A stretch of DNA of 32,647 nt from Acidobacteriota bacterium (GCA_016789605.1 JAEUQO010000302.1:1-32647), one strand, 5' to 3'. Shown: positions 8,770 to 19,018, numbered from the stretch's first letter. Notes: generated by a model not told the origin, from the sequence alone. Program-made: numbers and translations.

Positions 8770-9525
8770 TTATTTGGTTTGGGCCAGACGAATGGCCGCG
8801 ATCATTTCGCGTACGGCTTGATCCAATCCGACCAGGGCGGCGCGTGCAATGATGTTGTGGCCAATGTTGAACTCTTCGATTTCGGCGATGCGCGCGATGT
8901 GCGCCACGTTGCGATAGGTCAATCCGTGCCCTGCTGCGACTTTGATTCCGGCACGCACGGCAGTCTTGGCCGCTGTGCGAATGCGCTCGGCTTCGTTTTC
9001 GATCTGTTTGGTGCGACGCACTGTCGGATCGCCCGGCTGCTCGTTCAAATGCGCGTATTGCGCCGTGCAAATCTCGACCTGAAACGCGCCCAGTTTGGCC
9101 GACGCTTTGATCTGTTTGGGATCAGGATCAACAAACAACGAAACGAAAATCCCGGCTTGCGTCAGTTTCTTGATGGCGGATTGAATTGCCTGTTGATGGG
9201 CGATGACGTCCAGGCCGCCTTCGGTGGTGATTTCTTGCGGACTTTCGGGCACGAGTGTCACTGCATCAGGTTTGACGCTGGTGGCGATGGCGACCATTTC
9301 ATCAGTGGCAGCCATTTCGACATTCAGGTGTGTGATGACCACTTGTTTGAGAGCGATTAAATCGTAATCCTGAATGTGGCGGCGGTCGCTACGCAAATGT
9401 GTGGTGATGCCGTTTGCGCCGGCAAGTTCGCAAATGACGGCGGCGGCAACAGGATTGGGCTCATTCGTACGGCGTGCCTGACGAATGGTGGCGATATGAT
9501 CAATGTTAACGTTGAGTCTGCTCAT
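8770..9525 (-). CDS. pdxJ: Pyridoxine 5'-phosphate synthase
   Basis: PdxJ condenses 3-amino-2-oxopropyl phosphate with 1-deoxyxylulose 5-phosphate to make pyridoxine 5'-phosphate, the last ring-forming step of DXP-dependent vitamin B6 synthesis. The 251-residue protein starts [18 protein letters not shown] and carries the phosphate-binding segment [11 protein letters not shown] (43-53; many relatives have Glu where Ser46 is). It also has [11 protein letters not shown] with catalytic Glu70 and a C-terminal [11 protein letters not shown]. The frame is open further upstream to 9696, but the ATG at 9525 with GGAG just before it gives the family N-terminus. It heads a leftward gene group and diverges from xseA. 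Confidence 0.96.
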   Translation of the reverse strand: MSRLNVNIDHIATIRQARRTNEPNPVAAAVICELAGANGITTHLRSDRRHIQDYDLIALKQVVITHLNVEMAATDEMVAIATSVKPDAVTLVPESPQEITTEGGLDVIAHQQAIQSAIKKLTQAGIFVSLFVDPDPKQIKASAKLGAFQVEICTAQYAHLNEQPGDPTVRRTKQIENEAERIRTAAKTAVRAGIKVAAGHGLTYRNVAHIARIAEIEEFNIGHNIIARAALVGLDQAVREMIAAIRLAQTK

Positions 9526-9575
9526 GGTCTCCTGGTAACGAACGATTGATTTCAAGGTGATCAAATGCTGAGCCA

Positions 9576-9603
9576 AATATAACACGCGTGACTGGCGGGT
9601 GAA
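9576..9603 (-). promoter_or_regulatory. Candidate sigma-70 promoter of pdxJ
   Basis: On the minus strand TTCACC (complement of 9598-9603; 4 of 6 match TTGACA) and TATATT (complement of 9576-9581; 5 of 6 match TATAAT) are 16 bases apart. The -10 element lies about 50 bases before the pdxJ start. This is pattern-based only. Confidence 0.4.
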
Positions 9604-9644
9604 ATTCGTGCCGTTAGACGCCAATGCCCTGCCAGATAGGCTGC

Positions 9645-9674
9645 TTGTACGGCTTACAGAGCGGGTGCTAACAT
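9645..9674 (+). promoter_or_regulatory. Candidate sigma-70 promoter of xseA-xseB-ispA
   Basis: TTGTAC (9645-9650) and TAACAT (9669-9674) are separated by 18 bases. TG two bases before the -10 (9666-9667) gives an extended -10 form. It lies 39 bases before the xseA ATG. Confidence 0.45.
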
Positions 9675-9713
9675 ACGCCGCCTTGCAAAATTCCAACTGC
9701 CGCGAATGCCTCT

Positions 9714-11087
9714 ATGAATGATTCCAGCTCCAAGCTGATGGCCGCACTTTTTGCTGAGCAACGTGTTTTCAGCGTCAGCGAACTTACTACCAGCGTCAAG
9801 GATTTGTTGGAATCAGAATTTTACGCGGTGCAGGTACAGGGCGAAATCTCCAACTATAAGCGCCATACCTCAGGCCATTGGTATTTCACGCTCAAGGACA
9901 ACGACGCGCAATTGCGCGCAGTGTTTTTCCGGCAATGGAATCGGTTGCTGCGCTTCCAGCCGGAAAATGGACTGGAAGTTCGTTTGCGCGGTCGGCTGAG
10001 TGTTTATGAACCGCGTGGCGAATATCAAATCCTGGTCGAAACCTTGGAGCCGGTTGGCGTTGGGGCGTTGCAACTTGCGTTTGAGCAGCAAGTCAAAAAA
10101 CTTGCGGCGGAAGGGCTTTTCGACGAGGCGCGCAAACGTCCATTGCCGCGATTCCCTCGCCGCATCGGCGTGATAACTTCTCCTGTGGGAGCGGCGCTGC
10201 ACGACTTGTTGCAAATTTTGGAGCGGCGTAATCGCGGCGTGGACGTTTTGATTGCTCCAGTCCGTGTGCAAGGCGTCGGTGCCGCGCGCGAAATTGCCGA
10301 TGCGATTCGCTTGTTCAATCAATACGTCAGAAAGTCTGGCCAGGTAGTGGATGTTTTGATTGTCGGTCGTGGCGGCGGCTCGCTTGAAGACTTGTGGGCG
10401 TTTAACGAAGAGCAGGTTGCCCGCGCCATTTATGAATCGGACATTCCAGTTGTTTCAGCGGTTGGTCACGAAACCGATTACACGATTGCTGACTTTGTTG
10501 CTGATTTACGCGCGCCAACGCCTTCAGCTGCGGCGGAACTGGTTGTGCCCGATAGTCACGCCTTACGCGCCAGGCTGGCAGAGGCTGAAGCCAGTCTGGT
10601 GCGTGTGATGAATTATGATCTGCTTCGTCGCAAACACGATTTGCGCGAGCTGGTTGACAGTCAGGCCTTCAGGCAAACCGCGCGCAAGATCGTTTCGCTT
10701 GCCAGTCATACGCGCATGCTGGAAGCGCGCGCCGGGCAAGCGTTGCAAGACAATCTCAAACTGGCTCACCGGCGTTTGCGCGCGGCAGAACAGCGACTCG
10801 CGGCGGCGGATTTTCGTTTGCCGTTGACGCAAAAATCCGCGCGTTTGCAACGACTCGAACAGCGCTTGGCGGCCGCCATACAGCGTCGCATTGATCACGA
10901 GCGTCACCAATTGGCGTTGTATGGCAGCAAGCTGGATGCGCTTTCGCCGCTGTCGGTGCTTGGGCGTGGGTACGCGCTGGTAAAGGATGACGCCGGGCAA
11001 TTGGTCTCGCGCGCCGCTGGCGTCAGCGCAAAACAACATTTGACGTTGCGGTTTGAAGATGGCGAAATCGGCTGTCAGGTAGAATGA
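9714..11087 (+). CDS. xseA: Exodeoxyribonuclease VII large subunit
   Basis: XseA is the catalytic subunit of exonuclease VII, which degrades single-stranded DNA from both ends into oligonucleotides. The 457-residue protein has the N-terminal OB-fold (about 18-115, containing [19 protein letters not shown]). The catalytic domain follows with [37 protein letters not shown] and [28 protein letters not shown] long coiled-coil region rich in Arg, Ala and Leu comes next, and the end contains LGRGYAL. The ATG at 9714 lacks a clear ribosome site; another Met is at codon 9. It is the first gene of xseA-xseB-ispA; the gap to xseB is 10 bases. Confidence 0.97.
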   Translation: MNDSSSKLMAALFAEQRVFSVSELTTSVKDLLESEFYAVQVQGEISNYKRHTSGHWYFTLKDNDAQLRAVFFRQWNRLLRFQPENGLEVRLRGRLSVYEPRGEYQILVETLEPVGVGALQLAFEQQVKKLAAEGLFDEARKRPLPRFPRRIGVITSPVGAALHDLLQILERRNRGVDVLIAPVRVQGVGAAREIADAIRLFNQYVRKSGQVVDVLIVGRGGGSLEDLWAFNEEQVARAIYESDIPVVSAVGHETDYTIADFVADLRAPTPSAAAELVVPDSHALRARLAEAEASLVRVMNYDLLRRKHDLRELVDSQAFRQTARKIVSLASHTRMLEARAGQALQDNLKLAHRRLRAAEQRLAAADFRLPLTQKSARLQRLEQRLAAAIQRRIDHERHQLALYGSKLDALSPLSVLGRGYALVKDDAGQLVSRAAGVSAKQHLTLRFEDGEIGCQVE

Positions 11088-11097
11088 TTTTTTCGTT

Positions 11098-11472
11098 ATG
11101 GCCAAAAGCAAAGAGAAAGAACAAAGTTTTGAAGCTTCGCTTGCGCAACTGGAACAAATCGTCGCGCAGCTTGAATCGGGAGAACTGCCGCTGGAACGCG
11201 CGCTCGGTTTGTTCGAAGACGGCGTTGGTTTGGCGCGTCGTTGTCAGGCGCAACTGGCTGACGCCGAACGCAAAGTCGAATTGTTGTTGCGCGAGCGCGG
11301 CGAATTGAAAGTCGTTTCGTTCGATCCCAACAAAGAGCCCGCAACAGAGTCAACGGCATCCGAGGCGGACAATCCTTTCCTTAACCTTTCAGCGCCGGTC
11401 AGCGGTGCAAAACAAACGTCACAATCAAATCACGAGGAAGACGACGAGTTTGATGACGCAATTCCCTTCTAA
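11098..11472 (+). CDS. xseB: Exodeoxyribonuclease VII small subunit with long acidic SSB-like C-terminal tail
   Basis: XseB binds the XseA coiled coil and completes exonuclease VII. Residues 8-70 match the family: [27 protein letters not shown] lies within it, followed by the helical [17 protein letters not shown]. The usual family length is about 80 residues; this protein has 124. The extra 50 or so residues are Ser/Thr/Asn/Glu-rich and probably disordered. They end in an acidic tip with the last residues [10 protein letters not shown] (115-124), closely resembling the SSB C-terminal tip DDDIPF. The stop codon and frame are unambiguous. The last 20 bases overlap the start of ispA, so part of the tip is constrained by the other reading frame, although most of the acidic run lies before the overlap. 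Confidence 0.95.
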   Translation: MAKSKEKEQSFEASLAQLEQIVAQLESGELPLERALGLFEDGVGLARRCQAQLADAERKVELLLRERGELKVVSFDPNKEPATESTASEADNPFLNLSAPVSGAKQTSQSNHEEDDEFDDAIPF

Positions 11473-12370
11473 AACGAAAGCACTCAGCGAAATCAAAGAA
11501 TATTTCCAGCAGAAGATTCGACAAGTGGATCAATGGTTGGAACAGTTGTTGCCAACGACGGAACAAACACCGGCCACGATTCACGAGGCGATGCGTTACA
11601 GCACGTTCGCCGGCGGAAAACGACTGCGGCCGATTTTGACCATTGCCACGGGAGAAATCTTTGGCGCACCCGAGCAGGAATTGTTGCCGGTCGCCTGTTC
11701 GCTGGAAATGATTCACACCTATTCGCTGATCCACGACGATTTGCCAGCGATGGATAATGACGATTTGCGGCGCGGCATGCCGACTTGCCATATCAAGTTT
11801 GGCGAAGCGCTGGCGATTCTGGCAGGCGATGCGTTGCTGACCCAGGCATTTTTGACTCTGGCTGATTATTCGACGGCAAACGCCGAGCGCAAAGTTCGCG
11901 TGCTTTCCGAAATCGCGCACGCCGCTGCCACCACAAAAGCACTGATCGGCGGTCAGGTTCTGGATATTCAGTTTGAAGGCAAGCCGATTACTGGCCCTAT
12001 GTTGGAGGAAATCCACCGGGCAAAAACGGGCGCACTTATCCGTTGTGCCGTGCGCGTCGGAGCCATCATCGGTGGTGCGAGTGACGATGACCTGGCGGCT
12101 CTGACCGAATATGGAGAAAAGGCGGGACTGGCGTTTCAGGTGGCCGATGATTTGCTTGATGAAATCGCCACGAGCGAAGAATTAGGAAAAACGGCGGGTA
12201 AAGATGCTGCCAGTCATAAGGCTACGTATACGGCGTTGTATGGTTTGGCTGGGGCGCGACAGATGGCGGATCGCCTATGCGAAGAAGCCATGGCTGCCGC
12301 CCAACGAACGGGAAAAGAGACGCAACTGTTGGAAGCCATTGCCCGTTTTATTGTCGAGCGCCGGTCCTAG
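11453..12370 (+). CDS. ispA: Farnesyl diphosphate synthase (short-chain polyprenyl synthetase)
   Basis: This prenyltransferase condenses isopentenyl diphosphate with allylic diphosphates to give farnesyl (possibly geranylgeranyl) diphosphate for quinone and undecaprenyl synthesis. The 305-residue protein has FAGGKRLRP (52-60), the first Asp-rich motif DDLPAMDND (95-103, the bacterial type with two inserted residues), GGQVLDI, and a second Asp-rich motif DDLLDE followed by [22 protein letters not shown] is very close to E. coli IspA. The frame is open upstream to 11405, but the ATG at 11453 gives the family start and overlaps xseB by 20 bases, which suggests translational coupling. The xseA-xseB-ispA order is known from many Gram-negative bacteria; dxs, often next, is absent. 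Confidence 0.94.
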   Translation: MTQFPSKTKALSEIKEYFQQKIRQVDQWLEQLLPTTEQTPATIHEAMRYSTFAGGKRLRPILTIATGEIFGAPEQELLPVACSLEMIHTYSLIHDDLPAMDNDDLRRGMPTCHIKFGEALAILAGDALLTQAFLTLADYSTANAERKVRVLSEIAHAAATTKALIGGQVLDIQFEGKPITGPMLEEIHRAKTGALIRCAVRVGAIIGGASDDDLAALTEYGEKAGLAFQVADDLLDEIATSEELGKTAGKDAASHKATYTALYGLAGARQMADRLCEEAMAAAQRTGKETQLLEAIARFIVERRS

Positions 12371-12419
12371 CCTGGTGGTGGGGACTCCCGGGGGGACTGT
12401 GGGGGCTGTGCGGCGTTCC

Positions 12420-12449
12420 TTGACAGCGCTGCGGTCTATTGGTTAGTCT
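12420..12449 (+). promoter_or_regulatory. Candidate promoter of the rpmH-rnpA cluster
   Basis: A perfect -35 hexamer TTGACA (12420-12425) is followed after 18 bases by TAGTCT (12444-12449), which matches the most conserved first, second and last positions of the -10 element. It is 41 bases before the rpmH start. A G-rich stretch (12374-12405) lies just upstream. Confidence 0.4.
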
Positions 12450-12490
12450 CCGCATTTTCTAAATCAGCACTTTTTACAAGGAGATAGACC

Positions 12491-12634
12491 ATGAAACGGA
12501 CATTTCAACCGAACAACCGTCGCCGCGCCAAAACGCATGGCTTCCGCGTCCGCATGAGCACCAAAGCTGGCCGTCTGGTTTTGAAGCGCCGCCGTGCCAA
12601 AGGCCGCAAGCGTTTGACGCCGCATCATTATTAA
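12491..12634 (+). CDS. rpmH: 50S ribosomal protein L34
   Basis: This 47-residue, strongly basic protein begins [20 protein letters not shown] and continues [20 protein letters not shown], the near-invariant L34 sequence, ending RLTPHHY. The ATG at 12491 is preceded by a good AAGGAG ribosome site (12478-12483). L34 is a small structural protein of the large ribosomal subunit. It is followed by rnpA, the standard partner. In many bacteria rpmH is divergent from dnaA; here it lies about 9 kb downstream of dnaA and points the same way. Confidence 0.98.
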   Translation: MKRTFQPNNRRRAKTHGFRVRMSTKAGRLVLKRRRAKGRKRLTPHHY

Positions 12635-12691
12635 AACGCCGACTGGGCAAGGCCCATCAGCGAAGCGTCACCAGACTCGTTCTCTGCTTAA

Positions 12692-13108
12692 ATGATTGCC
12701 GCACAAAAGCCAGAGACCTTGCGCAGTCGCCGGGAATTTCGCCGGGTGTATGAGCAAGGTCAACGATTTCATTCGCCGTTCTTTTCGGCTTTTGTGTTGC
12801 CCAAGAACGAAGCCAATATCTGTATTGGCATTACCGTTACGCGCAAAATCGGAAACGCAGTTGTGCGCAATCGCTGCAAACGGCGGTTGCGTGAAATCGT
12901 GCGCCGCTATTTTGCGGGTGACACCGTTGGGCCGATTACAAGAAGTTACGAGCTGGTGTTGAATGCCAAGCATCCGCTGATTGATGCCGAGTTTGCGCAA
13001 TTAGAAGCTTCGTTTGCTGGAGTGATGGGCAAAGTCCACGCTTCGCTTAGTGTGAAAGAAGAACCTCCCGTAACCGTACCGGTTGGTGAATCAAACACCA
13101 CCTCGTGA
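12692..13108 (+). CDS. rnpA: Ribonuclease P protein component
   Basis: RnpA is the protein cofactor of RNase P, which trims the 5' leader of tRNA precursors. The 138-residue product has the family pattern [17 protein letters not shown] at the start, [23 protein letters not shown] with the RNR motif in the middle, and DYVLN-like [11 protein letters not shown] further on. A roughly 25-residue Val/Pro/Glu-rich tail extends past the conserved fold. The ATG at 12692 is 57 bases after rpmH. yidD follows after 10 bases, as in most bacteria. Confidence 0.96.
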   Translation: MIAAQKPETLRSRREFRRVYEQGQRFHSPFFSAFVLPKNEANICIGITVTRKIGNAVVRNRCKRRLREIVRRYFAGDTVGPITRSYELVLNAKHPLIDAEFAQLEASFAGVMGKVHASLSVKEEPPVTVPVGESNTTS

Positions 13109-13118
13109 GGTCGCCGAG

Positions 13119-13328
13119 ATGAAGTGGATCGCAGTCGGTTTATTGCGCATTTACAAATACGCCATCTCGCCGCTTCTGCCGCCTTCCTGCCGGTTTACAC
13201 CGACGTGTTCGGAATATGCGGCAGAAGCAATTGCCAAATACGGGATGGCGAAAGGTTCCTGGTTGGCGGTGAAACGATTGTCTCGCTGTCATCCATTCTG
13301 CGCTGGTGGTTACGACCCTGTGCGCTAA
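13119..13328 (+). CDS. yidD: Membrane protein insertion efficiency factor YidD
   Basis: YidD is a small membrane-associated protein that assists YidC-dependent insertion. The 69-residue product carries the complete family signature: [31 protein letters not shown] and [15 protein letters not shown]. The conserved cysteines are at 24, 30, 58 and 61. The frame is open upstream to a TTG at 13083, inside rnpA, but the ATG at 13119 gives the standard N-terminus with GAGG a few bases upstream. It sits between rnpA and yidC as in most bacteria. Confidence 0.96.
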   Translation: MKWIAVGLLRIYKYAISPLLPPSCRFTPTCSEYAAEAIAKYGMAKGSWLAVKRLSRCHPFCAGGYDPVR

Positions 13329-13329
13329 A

Positions 13330-13353
13330 GCGGCTGCTCAAGCCGCATTTTTT
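13330..13353 (+). terminator. Terminator-like hairpin between yidD and yidC
   Basis: GCGGCT (13330-13335), a five-base loop, then AGCCGC (13341-13346), followed by ATTTTTT (13347-13353). The 6-base-pair stem and T run fit a weak intrinsic terminator. It lies just after the yidD stop and 26 bases before the yidC ATG, so it could attenuate read-through from rpmH-rnpA-yidD into yidC. Confidence 0.5.
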
Positions 13354-13378
13354 GGTTTCGTTGCTCTTGAGTTAGTAG

Positions 13379-15157
13379 ATGGAAAAGCGACTCATTCTGT
13401 TTTTGATCCTCTCTGCCGCTATTTTTTGGGGGTGGACTTACATTTACGGCAAGCTTAATCCCTTGCCTCCCAAACCTGTCGCAGAGCAAACACAACTGGC
13501 GGACGCTTCTCCTTCTCCGGCTGGGACAACCACAATTGCCGCACAAAGCCAGCCAGAAACCGCTGCTCCTTCCGTTGCACCTGCCACACAAGTTGAATCC
13601 CGGCAGTTCAAACTGAAATCCGATCATTGGACCGCATTGTTTTCCAACCAGGGGGCGGTGATCAATGAATGGACGATGACCAGTTTTACGGACGGCAAAC
13701 CGATTGATCCGCCGCAAGGGGTGACCCTGATTTCGCCCAAGTTGAGCCAGGAGATCGGCGGTACGTTCCGCTTTCACATTCCTTCCGACGCCACGCTTGA
13801 GAAAGAACTCAATTCGGCGCGCTACGAAGTGAAAAACTTGCCTGGATCAGATGCTGAGGTTTCCCTGGCCAAAGGCGAACAGCGCGACATCACCTTCTAT
13901 TACGCGAACAACGGCGTCGAAGCGAGCAAGAGTTTTATTTTCAAAGGCGCGGGGGCTGCGAATAGCTCCGGGTTTGATTTCGATTTGTTGGCCAGTGTGA
14001 AACGCAACGGCAACCCCGTTGATGCATATCTGGTGTTAGGGCCGAATTTCGGTGATCAACACGTCACGAATGTCAGCACCTACAAACACGCGCCGCGTCT
14101 TTCGTACGCTATCGGAAGCAGCGTCACGCACAAAACCGCTGACGATCTGAAAACGCCAGGAACACATCCGGCGTCAGGGCAAATTGTGTGGGCAGCAGTA
14201 GATGACAACTACTTTGCGCTGGCCATTGCGCCGACTCGCCCGGTAAATGCGTTGGGAGTGCTCGATGGCAAATATGTTTCGATGGCTGTTCAGTTTAACC
14301 AGGGCGAAACGAACCACGTCTATGCCGGGCCCAAAGATTTGAGCTTGTTGCAGCCCGTCAGCCAGCATTTTGGCTTGGCGCAAAAAGGCAGCCAGCTGGA
14401 AGACATTGTCAGCTATGGCATCCTTGATTTTTTGCGCGGGCTGATCAAACCGATTGCCCAGTTTATGTTGAAAGCACTGCGGGCGATCAATCAATACACG
14501 CACAATTTCGGCTGGTCTATCGTCATTCTGACGATTGCCTTGAACATGCTTTTCTTCCCTTTGCGTTGGCGCAGCTCAGTCGCAATGAAACGCGCCGCTG
14601 CCATGCAGCCTAAAATGAAGGACCTGCAGGAGAAGATGAAGAAGCTGGACAAGAACGACCCGCGCATGCTCGACCTGCAGAAAGAACAGATTGCCTTGAT
14701 GAAAGAAGGCAATCCCCTGATGGGCTGTTTGCCGCTGGTGTTGCAGATGCCCTTTTTCATGGCCGTGTTTGCGATTTTGACTGTTTCCATCGAAGTCCGA
14801 AACGCACCGTTTTTTGGCTGGCTGACGGATTTATCTTCGCCTGATCCCTATTATGTGCTTCCCATCGTCATGTGCATTACGATGATTGCGCAAACGGCGT
14901 TGACGCCGATGACCGGCGATCCGATGCAGAAGCGTGTGCAGTATTTGATGCCGCCGATTCTGACGTACTTCTTCTTCCGTACAGCGCCTGCGGGGTTGGT
15001 GCTTTACTGGATGGTGAGCAATCTGGTTGGTGTCGTGCAACAGTTCATCATCAATAAGCTGAATCCGCCGAACAAACCGGCGACCGATGCTTCTCAGAAA
15101 GACAATCCGAATGCGGCAAAAGGCAAAAAGGCGAAGACGGCCTTGGCCAATTCCTAA
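13379..15157 (+). CDS. yidC: Membrane protein insertase YidC
   Basis: YidC inserts and folds inner-membrane proteins, alone or with SecYEG. The 592-residue protein has the Gram-negative plan. An N-terminal helix (about 5-22, [15 protein letters not shown]) is followed by a Pro/Ala-rich linker and a large periplasmic beta-domain (about 75-340). The conserved insertase core holds five helices. The segment [20 protein letters not shown] carries the conserved Arg of the hydrophilic groove and leads into the cytoplasmic helical hairpin, with [20 protein letters not shown] after it. The C-terminal tail is Lys-rich (KGKKAKTA). The ATG at 13379 follows yidD by 50 bases, across a terminator-like hairpin. 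Confidence 0.97.
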   Translation: MEKRLILFLILSAAIFWGWTYIYGKLNPLPPKPVAEQTQLADASPSPAGTTTIAAQSQPETAAPSVAPATQVESRQFKLKSDHWTALFSNQGAVINEWTMTSFTDGKPIDPPQGVTLISPKLSQEIGGTFRFHIPSDATLEKELNSARYEVKNLPGSDAEVSLAKGEQRDITFYYANNGVEASKSFIFKGAGAANSSGFDFDLLASVKRNGNPVDAYLVLGPNFGDQHVTNVSTYKHAPRLSYAIGSSVTHKTADDLKTPGTHPASGQIVWAAVDDNYFALAIAPTRPVNALGVLDGKYVSMAVQFNQGETNHVYAGPKDLSLLQPVSQHFGLAQKGSQLEDIVSYGILDFLRGLIKPIAQFMLKALRAINQYTHNFGWSIVILTIALNMLFFPLRWRSSVAMKRAAAMQPKMKDLQEKMKKLDKNDPRMLDLQKEQIALMKEGNPLMGCLPLVLQMPFFMAVFAILTVSIEVRNAPFFGWLTDLSSPDPYYVLPIVMCITMIAQTALTPMTGDPMQKRVQYLMPPILTYFFFRTAPAGLVLYWMVSNLVGVVQQFIINKLNPPNKPATDASQKDNPNAAKGKKAKTALANS

Positions 15158-15187
15158 CCCTCGATGTGAGCATTACTGGAACGAGTT

Positions 15188-15655
15188 ATGACTGAAGAGA
15201 ATTTTGATACGTTAAAAACGCAGGTTGAGGATTTTGTTGTGGAACTTATCGACAGGTCCTCGCTTGACCTGAAAGTTATCGTCACCGCGCCAGAGCCGGA
15301 GACGATTGAAGTGTCGTTCCAAGGATTTGATTTACCTTTATTGCTCGGACATAACGCCGAACTGCTCGACGCTTTGCAGTACATCGCGCGTCGCGCGTTT
15401 GCCCAAGCTGTTGCCGATGGAGTTCAGATTGATTTTGACGCGGGCGGGTACCGCGAAGCCCGGCGGCAGGAATTGGACTTGATGGCGCAAAAAGCCGCCG
15501 AGCGCGTCAAGTTGACGAAAGTGCCTTTTGTTTTTGACCCGATGAACGCGCAAGACCGCCGTATCATCCACACGGCGCTGGTGGATATCGAAGGCATCCG
15601 AACCGAGAGTGAAGGCGATGGCCAAACGCGTAGAGTAAAAGTCTTGCCTGCCTAA
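15188..15655 (+). CDS. jag: Jag/KhpB-type RNA-binding protein (KH and R3H domains)
   Basis: Jag/KhpB proteins bind RNA and have been linked to cell division and envelope growth. This 155-residue version has a KH-like domain (about 26-85) and an R3H domain (about 90-152), but not the N-terminal Jag_N domain of Firmicutes. The KH loop reads GHNA (54-57) rather than the usual G-x-x-G, followed by the typical [12 protein letters not shown]. The R3H motif is Arg124-x3-His128 within [13 protein letters not shown]. The ATG at 15188 is 30 bases after yidC. The yidC-jag-mnmE order is conserved in many bacteria, which supports the call. Confidence 0.92.
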   Translation: MTEENFDTLKTQVEDFVVELIDRSSLDLKVIVTAPEPETIEVSFQGFDLPLLLGHNAELLDALQYIARRAFAQAVADGVQIDFDAGGYREARRQELDLMAQKAAERVKLTKVPFVFDPMNAQDRRIIHTALVDIEGIRTESEGDGQTRRVKVLPA

Positions 15656-15726
15656 CCCCTCATCTGTCTCGCTTCCCCGCCTTTCGCGTGCCGTCAGGCA
15701 CTCCCTCAGCGCAGCAGTTTGCTTCG

Positions 15727-17103
15727 ATGAGCCTCCCTGATTTCAAAACGATTGTTGCGATTGCCACCCCTCCGGGATATGGAGGCATCGGCATCATTCG
15801 CCTCAGTGGTCGTGACTCTTTGCCGCTTGCGCGCAAGTTGATTCGCGCGGGCGATTCTGTCGCATTCACGCCGCAACACACGGCGCTGTTTTCACTCACC
15901 AACTGGCAAACCGGCGAGATCGTTGATGAAGCGCTGATCACCTATTTCAAAGCGCCGCATTCATTCACTGGCGAAGACGTTGTTGAGCTTTCCTGTCACG
16001 GCAGTCCGGTTGTCCTGGCAGAGTTATTGCGATTGTTGACGTCGGCAGGCGCCGATTTGGCCCAGCCGGGCGAATTCAGTTTGCGCGCCTTTCTCAATCA
16101 ACGCATTGACCTGGCACAAGCCGAAGCCATCAAAGACCTGATCCATTCTCAGACCACGCGGCAAGCGCGCGTCGCTGCCCGGCAACTGCGCGGTGAACTT
16201 TCCCAACAATTGAGACCGGTCAAAGACGGCTTGATCGAAATGATCGTCCACTTTGAATCCACCGTCGAGTTTGTCGAAGATGACCTCGATCCACTGAATT
16301 TACAACGGTTTATCGAGAGGCTGGATGGTTTCATCGTGACGCTGAGCCGATTGGCAGAGAGTTATCGCGTCGGAAAGCTGATCCGTTCAGGCATAAAATT
16401 GGCGCTGCTGGGACGCCCAAATGTTGGCAAGTCTTCTATTTTCAATGCTTTAATTGGACGCGACCGCGCCATTGTCACTGCTTTGCCGGGAACGACACGG
16501 GATACCTTGAACGAGTCCTTTTCTCTAAACGGAATTCCTGTGGAATTGCTGGATACGGCTGGGATTCGCGAAACCGAAGATATTGTCGAGCGCATTGGCG
16601 TTGAACGAACCAAAACCGCGATCAGCGAAGCAGACTTTGTAATTGCTGTCATCGAGGCAGGGTCTTCTCTGGATGTCGAAGAGAAGGACCTGTTGGAGCA
16701 ATTCCCCGTCAACCTGATTCTGGTCAACAAAAGTGATTTGGGGAAGACGCTCTCTTCTGATGCTTTGTCGTATTTGCAATCGCGAAGCGCCTTGCTGCAT
16801 GTCTCAGCGCTCACCGGTGTCGGTATCGAAGAACTGAAACAGTTCATCTACCAGCAACTGATCACAGAATCTTCTGCGGGAAACGAGAGTGCTATAATTA
16901 CCAACGAGCGTCATTATCAGGCACTTGAACAAGCGCTCAGCACTTTGCGACAAGCGAGGCATGACCTTGCTGTTGGATTCACCGAAGAAGTCGCGCTGGC
17001 AAATTTGCACGAAGCGCTGCGCAGCCTTGGCGTGATCACGGGAGAAACGCTCATCGCGGACATCATCAATCAGATTTTCTCGACCTTCTGTATCGGAAAA
17101 TAG
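15727..17103 (+). CDS. mnmE: tRNA uridine-5-carboxymethylaminomethyl modification GTPase MnmE
   Basis: MnmE works with MnmG to modify the wobble uridine of certain tRNAs, using GTP and a folate-derived methylene group. The 458-residue protein has the folate-binding N-terminal domain ([20 protein letters not shown]), a helical domain, and an inserted G domain. G1 is GRPNVGKS (229-236), G2 GTTRDT (255-260), G3 DTAG (276-279) and G4 NKSD (334-337). It ends in the required C-terminal CIGK (455-458). The frame is open upstream to a GTG at 15688, but the ATG at 15727 gives the family N-terminus. It is followed by its partner mnmG after 25 bases. Confidence 0.97.
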   Translation: MSLPDFKTIVAIATPPGYGGIGIIRLSGRDSLPLARKLIRAGDSVAFTPQHTALFSLTNWQTGEIVDEALITYFKAPHSFTGEDVVELSCHGSPVVLAELLRLLTSAGADLAQPGEFSLRAFLNQRIDLAQAEAIKDLIHSQTTRQARVAARQLRGELSQQLRPVKDGLIEMIVHFESTVEFVEDDLDPLNLQRFIERLDGFIVTLSRLAESYRVGKLIRSGIKLALLGRPNVGKSSIFNALIGRDRAIVTALPGTTRDTLNESFSLNGIPVELLDTAGIRETEDIVERIGVERTKTAISEADFVIAVIEAGSSLDVEEKDLLEQFPVNLILVNKSDLGKTLSSDALSYLQSRSALLHVSALTGVGIEELKQFIYQQLITESSAGNESAIITNERHYQALEQALSTLRQARHDLAVGFTEEVALANLHEALRSLGVITGETLIADIINQIFSTFCIGK

Positions 17104-17128
17104 GCGCTGTAAACCAGGAAGAATGCTT

Positions 17129-19018
17129 ATGTCGCAGTTTGACGAAATCTTCGACGTTATCGTGATTGGCGCAGGACACGCCGGTTGCGAAGCCGCACAC
17201 GCGGCGGCGCAAATGGGCGCCAAGACTGCCGTGGTGACTTTCAATCTGGATATGATTGCCCAGATGTCCTGCAATCCGGCAATCGGCGGCATCGCCAAAG
17301 GCCACCTGGTGCGCGAACTGGATGCGCTGGGCGGATTGATGGGGCGCGTGATTGACCAGACCGGTATTCAATTTCGCATGCTCAATCGCAGCCGGGGCCC
17401 TGCCGTACAAGCTCCGCGCGCGCAAGCTGACCGCGCACTTTATCGCCAGCAGATGCGCCGCGAACTCGAAGCCATTCCGAACCTGTTTTTGCGACAAGGC
17501 GAAGTCATTGAGATTCTGGCCGAAGATGGCCGCGTCACAGGCGTTGAGTTAATGGATGGCCGCCGCTTGCGCGCCGAAGCCGTGGTCGTGACCACGGGAA
17601 CTTTCCTGAACGGCTTGATTCATATAGGCGAACGCCGTCACTCGGCGGGCCGCTCTGGCGAACCCCCTTCCGTTAAGCTGGCTGAAAATTTGCGCCACCA
17701 CGGATTCCGCATCGCCCGGTTGAAAACGGGGACGCCGCCTCGTCTCGATAGCCGAACCATTGATTTCAAACAGTTCGAAGAACAGCCAGGGGACGAATCG
17801 CCTACGCCATTTTCATTCACGACCAAGCGCATCACGCAATCACAGATTTCCTGTCATATCGGTTATACCGGCGGCAAAGTCCACCAGATGATTCGCGATA
17901 ACATCAGCCGATCACCGTTGTATAGCGGACAGATTGTTGGCATTGGGCCGCGCTATTGCCCTTCGATCGAAGATAAGGTCGTCAAATTCCCTGACAAAGA
18001 TCGCCACCAACTTTTTTTGGAGCCAGAGGGGTTTCACACTTACGAAACCTATCTGAATGGTTTTTCGACGAGTTTGCCTGCTGATTTGCAGCGTGAATTG
18101 CTGCACGCAATTCCCGGTTTGGAAAATGTCGTGATGATTCGGCCCGGCTACGCCATCGAATACGACATGATTGATCCAACCGAATTGTGGCCGTCGCTGG
18201 AAACCAAACGGATTCGGGGATTGTTCAATGCGGGCCAGCTCAACGGGACGACCGGTTATGAAGAAGCCGGGGCGCAAGGGATCATCGCCGGTATCAATGC
18301 CGCTCGTTATGTGCACCGGCAAGACCCTGTTTCCCTCAAACGAGATGAAGCCTACATTGGAATTTTGATTGATGATTTGGTCACGCAAGGCGTGGATGAA
18401 CCTTATCGCATGTTTACTTCGCGCGCCGAACAACGGCTGAAACTGAGAATAGACAACGCCGATGAACGATTGAGCGCGCTCGCGTTTGAGATTGGCATGC
18501 TGCGAGCGGATCGTTACGAAGAGTTTTGCGCAAAGAATCGGCGCAAAGACGAACTGCGCGCTTATTTCCGCAGCACGACTGTTTCTGTGCGTTCGGCGGG
18601 ATATCAGGAATTCTCTGCCGCTTCCGGCGTCAGTTTGGGTGAAGCTGTACATTTGAGTCAGCTCTCAAAACGCCCGGAAGTTCTGGCTGAATCATTGACG
18701 CATTTGCTACCGCAAGAACTTCGCGAACAGGTCACGGTGGATGAGCTCACGACGGTTGTGACCGATTTCAAGTACGAAGGCTATCTCAGTTCGCAGGAAA
18801 ACATGACTGCGCGCCTGGCCAAGGCTGCCGATCGCGTGATTCCGCAAGAAATGGTTTATTCCAAATTGCCAGGGCTTTCGAATGAAATGATCGAACGGCT
18901 TAACCGTGTGCAGCCCAAAACGATTGGCCAGGCAATGCGGATTCCTGGCATTACTCCAGCCGCGCTTTCCCTACTCACGATTCATGTTGAGTTGATGGCT
19001 CGCCAAAAAACATCGTGA
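17129..19018 (+). CDS. mnmG: tRNA uridine-5-carboxymethylaminomethyl modification enzyme MnmG (GidA)
   Basis: MnmG is the FAD-binding partner of MnmE. The 629-residue protein has the dinucleotide-binding GAGHAG (14-19), the family signature [17 protein letters not shown], and [18 protein letters not shown]. Near the middle [21 protein letters not shown] is also characteristic, and a C-terminal helical domain binds MnmE and tRNA. Two in-frame ATGs exist at 17123 and 17129. AGGAAG (17116-17121) is seven bases from the second and one base from the first, so 17129 is preferred. Its stop overlaps the rsmG GTG start by four bases. Confidence 0.97.
   Translation: MSQFDEIFDVIVIGAGHAGCEAAHAAAQMGAKTAVVTFNLDMIAQMSCNPAIGGIAKGHLVRELDALGGLMGRVIDQTGIQFRMLNRSRGPAVQAPRAQADRALYRQQMRRELEAIPNLFLRQGEVIEILAEDGRVTGVELMDGRRLRAEAVVVTTGTFLNGLIHIGERRHSAGRSGEPPSVKLAENLRHHGFRIARLKTGTPPRLDSRTIDFKQFEEQPGDESPTPFSFTTKRITQSQISCHIGYTGGKVHQMIRDNISRSPLYSGQIVGIGPRYCPSIEDKVVKFPDKDRHQLFLEPEGFHTYETYLNGFSTSLPADLQRELLHAIPGLENVVMIRPGYAIEYDMIDPTELWPSLETKRIRGLFNAGQLNGTTGYEEAGAQGIIAGINAARYVHRQDPVSLKRDEAYIGILIDDLVTQGVDEPYRMFTSRAEQRLKLRIDNADERLSALAFEIGMLRADRYEEFCAKNRRKDELRAYFRSTTVSVRSAGYQEFSAASGVSLGEAVHLSQLSKRPEVLAESLTHLLPQELREQVTVDELTTVVTDFKYEGYLSSQENMTARLAKAADRVIPQEMVYSKLPGLSNEMIERLNRVQPKTIGQAMRIPGITPAALSLLTIHVELMARQKTS

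Noticed and set aside
9526..9696. 57-residue N-terminal extension of PdxJ
   Set aside because: The ATG at 9525 has a ribosome site and gives the family N-terminus; the extension would cover the divergent promoter region.
12641..12660. Short inverted repeat TGGGC-AAG-GCCCA between rpmH and rnpA
   Set aside because: Five-base-pair stem without T run; too weak to call a terminator or processing site.
17912..18652. 246-residue minus-strand frame opposite mnmG
   Set aside because: Antisense to a fully conserved MnmG; no recognisable domain.
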